A DNA stretch of 64,000 bases from CAYLWN01 sp964387625 (GTDB lineage: Bacteria; Patescibacteriota; Microgenomatia; UBA10105), in the NCBI GenBank assembly GCA_964387625.1, contig CAYLWN010000002.1:1-64000 (forward strand). Direction: 5' to 3'. The position numbers and the translations under genes were made by a program. Of the stretch, positions 56,436 through 64,000 are shown piece after piece; positions within the stretch are counted from its first letter, which is position 1, and every line of letters starts with the position of its first letter. The notes under the pieces are model-generated. The model searched no databases and was not told the origin of the DNA. It saw only the letters and a list, made by a program, of their open reading frames with translations.

Positions 56436-58445
56436 TTATCCGGTTAAAAATTTAGCAATTAATAAAGCCACTATATTGGCTACTTTTATCATTGGATTGA
56501 TAGCAGGTCCTGCAGTATCCTTATAAGGATCTCCCACAGTGTCACCTGTTACCGCTGCTTGATGTGCCGGTGAACCTTTACCTCCATAATTTCCTTCTTC
56601 GATATATTTTTTGGCATTATCCCATGCTGCTCCTCCGGTGGTCATTGAAATTGCTACAAATAAACCTGTCACAATTATTCCAACCAAAAATCCACCCAAT
56701 GCTTGAGCTCCCAATAATTTACCTACCAATATTGGGGCCAGCACAGGGATAATCGCTGGTACAATCATTTGTTTTAATGCAGCTTGAGTTACGATATCAA
56801 CTGCTTTACCGTATTCAGGTTTGGCAGTTCCCTGCATAATGCCTTTTATTTCTTTAAATTGTCTTCTCACTTCTACTACTATTGCTTTTGCAGCATTACC
56901 AACAGCTTCCATAGCTAATGCACCAAATATATAAGGAACCGAGGCGCCTAAAAGTAATCCGATTAAAACTTTTGGATTTGTCAGAGAAAAAGCTGCTAAT
57001 TGATTATTAGCGGTTAATTCTTGTGCATAACTGGCAAATAATACCAGAGCTGCAAGTCCTGCTGATGCTATGGCGTAGGCTTTAGTAACAGATTTAGTAG
57101 TATTGCCTACTGCATCTAAATTGTCAGTCACTTCTCGTACCTTTTGCGGTTGATTGGTCATTTCTGCAATTCCTCCTGCATTATCAGTAATTGGTCCAAA
57201 GGCATCAATGGCGACCACTATTCCAGTCAATGACAACATAGACATTGCCGCTACAGCCACTCCGTAAAGACCGGACAGAGCATGGGTGACCAATGTAGCT
57301 GCTGAAATTAATAAGATGGGTAAAAGCGTAGATTTCATTGATATAGCAAGTCCGGCAATCATTACTGTTCCGTGACCTGTTTGAGCAGCAGCTGCAATGG
57401 TTTTTACAGCATTATATTTTTTGGATGTAAAATATTCAGTAATAATCACCATGCCTATAGTAACCACAATTCCTATAAGTGATGAGAAATAAATATTTGT
57501 AACTGCCATTTGACCCAAATCAACTAATAATATTTTAGTTATAAAATAAAATGATCCGGCACTGAAAATTGACGCAGCTACCAAACCTTTATAAAGTGCT
57601 GTCATCACTTGATTGTCTTTACCCAATTTAACAAAGAATGTACCAATTATTGAGCTAATGATAGAAATAGCACCGATTGCTAATGGGAAAATTAAAGCCA
57701 ATTGATTATTTGGCATGAGTAATTGACCTAACAGCATAGCTGCAACTGCTGTAACAACATAAGTTTCAAATAAGTCAGCAGCCATACCTGCATCATCTCC
57801 AACATTGTCACCAACCAAATCAGCAATAACTCCTGGGTTTCTGGGATCGTCTTCCGGAATTCCCTTTTCAATTTTACCCACCATATCTGTTCCTACATCT
57901 GCCCCTTTAGTATAAATACCACCGCCGAGCCTCGCAAAAACAGAAATTAAAGATGCACCAAATCCTAAAGCGATAAGAGGCGTAAAGCTGCTTGTTTTTG
58001 TTAAAATTAATAACCAATAAATTCCCACCACTGACAAAAGAGCTAGTCCTGCAACCATCATTCCAGTGACTGAGCCTCCGCCAAAAGCAACTTGTAAAGC
58101 TGGTGCGAGTCCCTTTTTTGAAGCTTCACTGACTCTAACATTAGTGTTCACTGCAACGCTCATACCTACAAATCCTGCCAGTGCAGAAAATAACGCACCA
58201 ATTATAAAGGCTACGCTTGATAAAAAGCCTAATGTTATCCATAAAATAATGAAAATAAGTATGGCAATTATGGATATTACTTGATACTGGCGTTTAAGAT
58301 ATGCGTAAGCTCCTTCAGAAATAGCATCTGCTATTGCGATCATATCGGGAGTTCCTTTGGGTAATTTTAAAATTTTCATTGTTTGCCAAACGCTATATAC
58401 AACAGCAAATAAGCCTGTAAATAATGAAAAATATAAAAAATTCAT
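56436..58445 (-). CDS. hppA: Membrane-bound proton-translocating pyrophosphatase (K+-independent type)
   Basis: Pumps ions across the membrane with energy of pyrophosphate. Start at 58445 ([21 protein letters not shown]), directly after an AAAGGAGAAAG ribosome site; 669 residues and about 16 spans. Substrate-site motifs: [63 protein letters not shown] and the ending [33 protein letters not shown] has lysine where K+-dependent enzymes have alanine, so it should be K+-independent. GDDAG stands where GDCAG is usual. Confidence 0.94.
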   Translation of the reverse strand: MNFLYFSLFTGLFAVVYSVWQTMKILKLPKGTPDMIAIADAISEGAYAYLKRQYQVISIIAILIFIILWITLGFLSSVAFIIGALFSALAGFVGMSVAVNTNVRVSEASKKGLAPALQVAFGGGSVTGMMVAGLALLSVVGIYWLLILTKTSSFTPLIALGFGASLISVFARLGGGIYTKGADVGTDMVGKIEKGIPEDDPRNPGVIADLVGDNVGDDAGMAADLFETYVVTAVAAMLLGQLLMPNNQLALIFPLAIGAISIISSIIGTFFVKLGKDNQVMTALYKGLVAASIFSAGSFYFITKILLVDLGQMAVTNIYFSSLIGIVVTIGMVIITEYFTSKKYNAVKTIAAAAQTGHGTVMIAGLAISMKSTLLPILLISAATLVTHALSGLYGVAVAAMSMLSLTGIVVAIDAFGPITDNAGGIAEMTNQPQKVREVTDNLDAVGNTTKSVTKAYAIASAGLAALVLFASYAQELTANNQLAAFSLTNPKVLIGLLLGASVPYIFGALAMEAVGNAAKAIVVEVRRQFKEIKGIMQGTAKPEYGKAVDIVTQAALKQMIVPAIIPVLAPILVGKLLGAQALGGFLVGIIVTGLFVAISMTTGGAAWDNAKKYIEEGNYGGKGSPAHQAAVTGDTVGDPYKDTAGPAINPMIKVANIVALLIAKFLTG

Positions 58446-58495
58446 AAACTTTCTCCTTTGCAGTTTATTATCCTGCTTTGATAATTTTAACAAAT

Positions 58496-60484
<1,989 letters not shown>

Positions 60485-60525
60485 TTATACTCTAATTACC
60501 CAGAGCTTTCAATATAAATTATTAA

Positions 60526-61197
60526 TTAAATATTTAAAAACAATTGATCAATTGCTAATTTGGTAGTTATATTTCCTTTTAAATATTCATAAGTTTTTTG
60601 CATCTGTCGTAAAACATAATATGAGGAGAATGAAGGGAAAATTGTTGCTCTAGGAGTTAAATAAGCATTTATTAATTCATTTCTGAAAAAACTCATTTGT
60701 TGGGTAATCCAGGATAAAGCATTTTCCCGGTCTGTTGTGATAACGTTAGTTTGAACCAATCTGGTACTTTTTTTGGTGGTAAAAATTTTTTGCCAAAATT
60801 GTTTGCACAAATCGAAATCATAACTGCAAATTGCATTTTTTTCGTCAAAAAGTTTTTTTACGGTACAACGGGATATTATGGTAGGTAATAAAGAATTTTC
60901 ATTATTTACTGATAAAATAACTAAAGAGTTGGCAGGCGGTTCTTCCAAGGTTTTTAATAATGCCTGTTGAGCTTCACGAGTTATAGCATCAGCTTGAATA
61001 ATTACTCCTTTATAGGGAGACGACAACGGTTTACGGCTTAAAAATTGTATTACTATCCTTATTTGGGCTATTGTTACGGGACCTACAGTTAGTCTTGTTA
61101 AATCATATGTGGAAATTTTTAATTGTTTGATAAATTGTTCAATATATTTTTGACGATTTTCGTGAGTATTGCCAGCAATAATGTATGAATGAAACAT
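60526..61197 (-). CDS. DNA polymerase III delta-prime-like AAA+ protein
   Basis: 223 residues. The segment QADAITREAQQALLKTLEEPPANSLVILSVNNENSLLPTIISRC is the sensor-1 to SRC region of the clamp-loader delta-prime/gamma family. There is no Walker A in the N-terminus (YIIAGNTHENRQKYIEQF), as expected of delta-prime. The C-terminal collar domain is short. Next on the same strand is gyrB, 89 bases on. Confidence 0.82.
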   Translation of the reverse strand: MFHSYIIAGNTHENRQKYIEQFIKQLKISTYDLTRLTVGPVTIAQIRIVIQFLSRKPLSSPYKGVIIQADAITREAQQALLKTLEEPPANSLVILSVNNENSLLPTIISRCTVKKLFDEKNAICSYDFDLCKQFWQKIFTTKKSTRLVQTNVITTDRENALSWITQQMSFFRNELINAYLTPRATIFPSFSSYYVLRQMQKTYEYLKGNITTKLAIDQLFLNI

Positions 61198-61291
61198 ACT
61201 TTTTGAATTTAAAATTTAAAATTTAAAATTTGAAATTGTTAGATGTATTGTATCATGTAAGAATTTATTTTATACTTATTTTACAAACACT

Positions 61292-61401
61292 ATTTTTAGA
61301 GCCTGTTTAAAAAGTTCTTTTTTCACCTTTGAAAGAACTTTTTAATTACAGTCTCTTATGAAGCTGTTTTACCTTTTATTTCCTGTTATCAAACAGCTTC
61401 T
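61292..61401 (-). repeat. 110-base two-hairpin repeat, copy 2 (before pilB)
   Basis: In minus orientation it starts AGAAGCTGTTT and ends CTCTAAAAAT, like 16581-16689. Hairpins: GAAGCTGTTT with AAACAGCTTC (perfect ten) and AAAAAGTTCTTT with AAGAACTTTTT. Most changes between the copies fall in loops or keep pairing. Confidence 0.8.
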
Positions 61402-61419
61402 AAGTAGTGATATTAATAT

Positions 61420-63123
61420 ATGGTACCTGCCCAAAAATTAATTCAAGCACTTATAGATTTAAAAGCCATTGATGCACCTGTTGGTCAGCAAATACTTACT
61501 GATATTATTACTTCTAATACTTCAATTGAAGATTATTTAATCCGTAAAAAAACTGTCAGTCAACTTCAATTAGCTCAAGCTAAAGCCAAAGCCATGGATG
61601 TGCCATTTGTAACATTGGCTGGACGTGGTATTTCTCCGGAGGTAGTAAATTTTATTCCTGAACCTGTAGCCCGAAGATATATAATTGTTCCCTTTGATTA
61701 TGATGCAGGTAATAATGTCTTATATATTGCTACCACTGATCCGTTTGACATAACTATCATAGAATTTTTAGAGCAAAAAACCGGTAAAAGAATCAAACCG
61801 TTTTTGGCATTGCAGGATGATATTGTTTCCACAATTGACGAACGGTATGCTCAAACACTGGGTCAGGAAGTAACCGCTGCTTTGAAAGAAACATCAATGC
61901 CGGAAATCAGAACTGTTGAAGCAGGTCGGTTAGGAGATATTATCAAAGAAGCTCCGATTGCAAAAATTGTATCTACATTGCTGGAATTTGCAGTGAAAAA
62001 CCGGGTATCTGATATTCATATAGAGCCACAGGAAACGAAAACCCGGGTGAGATATAGAATTGATGGAATTTTACATGAAAAATTAGCTTTACCCAAAAGC
62101 GTCCATCCGGCAGTGATTTCCAGAATCAAAATATTGTCAGACATGAAAATAGATGAAAGAAGAATTCCTCAAGACGGCCGTTTTAATTTCCGCATGGGAA
62201 CAGAAGAGGTGGATTTGCGTGTTTCTTCTCTGCCAACTGTAAACGGAGAAAAAATTGTCATGAGGTTACTCAAAAAAACCGGTGGAATTCCAACACTTTC
62301 TGAATTGGGAATCAGAAGTTTAGCCTTAAAAAGATTAGAGGAAAATATTGCCCGGCCTCATGGTATTATTTTGGTTACCGGTCCTACAGGTTCCGGTAAA
62401 ACCACTACTCTTTATTCAGTTTTATCTAGACTAAATACTACTAAAGTTAATATTGTCACTTTAGAAGATCCTATCGAATATCAAATTGCAGGTATTAATC
62501 AAGTACAAATAAATCCTGCTGCCGGACTTAATTTTGCTACAGGTTTAAGGTCATTCTTAAGACAAGATCCAAATATTATATTGGTTGGAGAAATCCGTGA
62601 TTCAGAAACGACCAGTTTGGCGATTCAAGCTGCTTTGACAGGGCATTTAGTTTTCTCTACCCTGCACACCAATAATGCATCAGGTGCCATCCCCCGTCTT
62701 TTGGATATGGGAGCAGAACCATTTTTGGTAGCATCAGCTCTTAATTGTGTTATAGGACAAAGAATTGCCAGAAAAATATGCAGTTTTTGTAAAAGCGATT
62801 ATGAACCGCTACCCCAAGTAATTGAGGATATAAAAACAGCATTAGGTAAATATTATCCCGAAAAAAACGAAAAAATAAAACTATATATGGGTAAAGGTTG
62901 TACTGAATGTAACTCAACAGGGTATCGGGGGCGGGTGGGAATTTTTGAAGTCTTGCCTATCTCTGAAAAAATGAGTAAGCTGATATTAGAGCATACATCT
63001 TCAGCCGACATGGAAAGACAGGCAATTGATGAGGGTATGTTTACCATGAAACAGGATGGTTTTTTCAAAGTTTTAGAAGGCATTACAACAATTGAAGAAG
63101 TATTAAGAGTAGCACAAGATTAA
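61420..63123 (+). CDS. pilB: Type IV pilus assembly ATPase PilB/GspE
   Basis: Hexameric ATPase that powers pilus extension, 567 residues. N-terminal T2SSE domain (FVTLAGRGISPEVVNFIPEPVARRYIIVPFDYD), then the ATPase: RVSDIHIEPQETKTRVRYRIDGILHE, Walker A GPTGSGKTTTLYSVL, the Asp box QDPNIILVGEIRD, the His box LTGHLVFSTLHTNNASGA, and a four-cysteine zinc site CSFCKSDYEPL and GCTECNSTGYRGR. Pili are common in CPR cells for host attachment and DNA uptake. Confidence 0.96.
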   Translation: MVPAQKLIQALIDLKAIDAPVGQQILTDIITSNTSIEDYLIRKKTVSQLQLAQAKAKAMDVPFVTLAGRGISPEVVNFIPEPVARRYIIVPFDYDAGNNVLYIATTDPFDITIIEFLEQKTGKRIKPFLALQDDIVSTIDERYAQTLGQEVTAALKETSMPEIRTVEAGRLGDIIKEAPIAKIVSTLLEFAVKNRVSDIHIEPQETKTRVRYRIDGILHEKLALPKSVHPAVISRIKILSDMKIDERRIPQDGRFNFRMGTEEVDLRVSSLPTVNGEKIVMRLLKKTGGIPTLSELGIRSLALKRLEENIARPHGIILVTGPTGSGKTTTLYSVLSRLNTTKVNIVTLEDPIEYQIAGINQVQINPAAGLNFATGLRSFLRQDPNIILVGEIRDSETTSLAIQAALTGHLVFSTLHTNNASGAIPRLLDMGAEPFLVASALNCVIGQRIARKICSFCKSDYEPLPQVIEDIKTALGKYYPEKNEKIKLYMGKGCTECNSTGYRGRVGIFEVLPISEKMSKLILEHTSSADMERQAIDEGMFTMKQDGFFKVLEGITTIEEVLRVAQD

Positions 63124-63259
63124 TATTAATTTAAAATTTAAAAATCCCTGCTTGCGCAGGCAAGAAAATGTAAAATTGCAGTTTAAAATTCAAAATTAAC
63201 AATTTTTATTTTTGCATTGAAATTTTGACTTTTGCATTTTGCGTTTTTAATTAACTATT

Positions 63260-64000
63260 ATGGATATCAAGCAACTACTAGATTTAACAGCTACTAGGTT
63301 AGCGTCAGATTTACATTTATTAGGCGGATATCCGCCAATCATAAGAATTGATGGAGTCTTACAAAGAGTACCCGGTGAAGAGGTTTTAACCAGTGACCAA
63401 ATAACTACCTTTATATATGATTTGTTTAATTCCGAACAAAAGGATTTATTTTTGGCCAATAAAGAAATTGATTTTTCTTATGCTTTGGGAAATGCAAGAT
63501 TTAGAGTCAATGCATATTTTGAAAAAAATAATATTGCTGCTGCATTTCGTTGTTTACCGCAAAAAATCCGCACTATAGAAGAACTTGCCCTGCCGGAAAT
63601 TTATCATGATTTTGTCAATTTAAAACAGGGATTTATTTTAGTAACTGGACCAACAGGTCATGGGAAATCAACCACATTAGCAGCAATTCTTAATGAAATT
63701 AATCAAAATCGTGATGCACATATAGTGACGATTGAAGATCCGATAGAATATATTTATCCTAAAGGGAGATCAATTATATCGCAAAGAGAAATGCATACTG
63801 ACACGCATTCATGGAACGTAGCGCTTCGTTCTGTCTTACGTGAAGATCCGGACGTAGTGCTAATAGGAGAAATGCGTGATTATGAAACTATCGCTGCTAC
63901 CTTAACCATTGCCGAAACAGGACATTTAGTATTTGCCACGCTTCACACAAATTCAGCGTCCCAAACCATTGACAGAATTGTTGACGTTTTTCCCGAGAGA
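63260..64000 (+). CDS. pilT: Twitching motility ATPase PilT (3' end outside window)
   Basis: Pilus retraction ATPase. The first 247 residues are in the window: MDIKQLLDLTATRLASDLHLLGGYPPIIRIDGVL, then FRVNAYFEKNNIAAAFRCLP, Walker A GPTGHGKSTTLAAILNEIN, IVTIEDPIEYIYP, REDPDVVLIGEMRDYETIAATLTIAETGHLVFATLHTNSASQTIDRIVDVFP. All PilT boxes are present so far. It follows pilB by 136 bases of AT-rich spacer with a short GC repeat (CCTGCTTGCGCAGGCAAG). Confidence 0.95.
   Translation, partial: MDIKQLLDLTATRLASDLHLLGGYPPIIRIDGVLQRVPGEEVLTSDQITTFIYDLFNSEQKDLFLANKEIDFSYALGNARFRVNAYFEKNNIAAAFRCLPQKIRTIEELALPEIYHDFVNLKQGFILVTGPTGHGKSTTLAAILNEINQNRDAHIVTIEDPIEYIYPKGRSIISQREMHTDTHSWNVALRSVLREDPDVVLIGEMRDYETIAATLTIAETGHLVFATLHTNSASQTIDRIVDVFPER

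Overview
This is an AT-rich (roughly one third GC), densely packed bacterial chromosome segment in two orientations, with two 100-base runs of N that look like scaffold gaps. Its character fits a Candidate Phyla Radiation (Patescibacteria) genome, most likely of the Microgenomates type. Signs are small proteins, short spacers, a minimal nucleotide metabolism, a short release factor 1, a 46-residue conserved small protein next to a LytR_C protein, and lone pilB/pilT ATPases. TGA ends many genes (pyrD, pyrE, lgt), so the genetic code is standard. The taxonomic placement is inference from gene content.

Layout. 1-11 kb: aminotransferase (cut by the window edge), PRPP synthetase, recR, a MIP18-type Fe-S assembly protein, cysS, HAD phosphatase, deoxyribosyltransferase-like protein, a frameshifted Fic gene, dus, and on the minus strand folA and thyA. 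11-20.5 kb: MFS transporter, VanW-like protein, ychF, rpsF-ssb-rpsR, a barrel-sandwich protein, a C-terminal processing protease and an HtrA protease. 20.5-26.2 kb (minus): prfA lacking its first domain, rpmE, an EamA transporter, hisS and hisC behind an apparent histidine attenuator. 26.3-31.3 kb: a tight five-gene operon, argG fused to an MGS domain, a cytosine-deaminase/AtzC-type amidohydrolase, pyrD, pyrE and pyrF. 31-48 kb: envelope proteins, dnaB, leucyl aminopeptidase, MFS, lgt-like, dksA/traR, rluA, a KefB-type antiporter, tgt, the LytR_C protein and yebC. 48.4-49.7 kb: a 1.2-kb gene-free region with internal repeats and hairpins. 49.7-64 kb: a TIM-barrel protein, xerC, a REP-associated tyrosine transposase, the minus-strand block delta-prime/gyrB/hppA/gyrA/folD, then pilB and pilT.

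Three things stand out. (1) The pyrimidine operon has no carA, carB, pyrB or pyrC in its neighbourhood but begins with an aspartate-ligating ArgG carrying the UMP-sensing type of domain of CarB, followed by an amidohydrolase of the family that removes N-alkyl groups from rings. I propose a route to dihydroorotate through argininosuccinate. (2) An 81-84 base element that folds as a cloverleaf, with compensatory changes between four copies, is inserted in the same frame and orientation inside folA, ychF and tgt and once between genes. Other palindromes sit inside thyA, rluA, xerC, the aminotransferase and the transposase gene itself. (3) A dispersed 84-base inverted repeat at 23.6 kb has a second version at 9.2 kb with a broken GIY-YIG nuclease gene in its middle, suggesting a mobile unit and its empty derivative. 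Several promoters place the -10 box 6-9 bases before the ATG, pointing to leaderless mRNAs.
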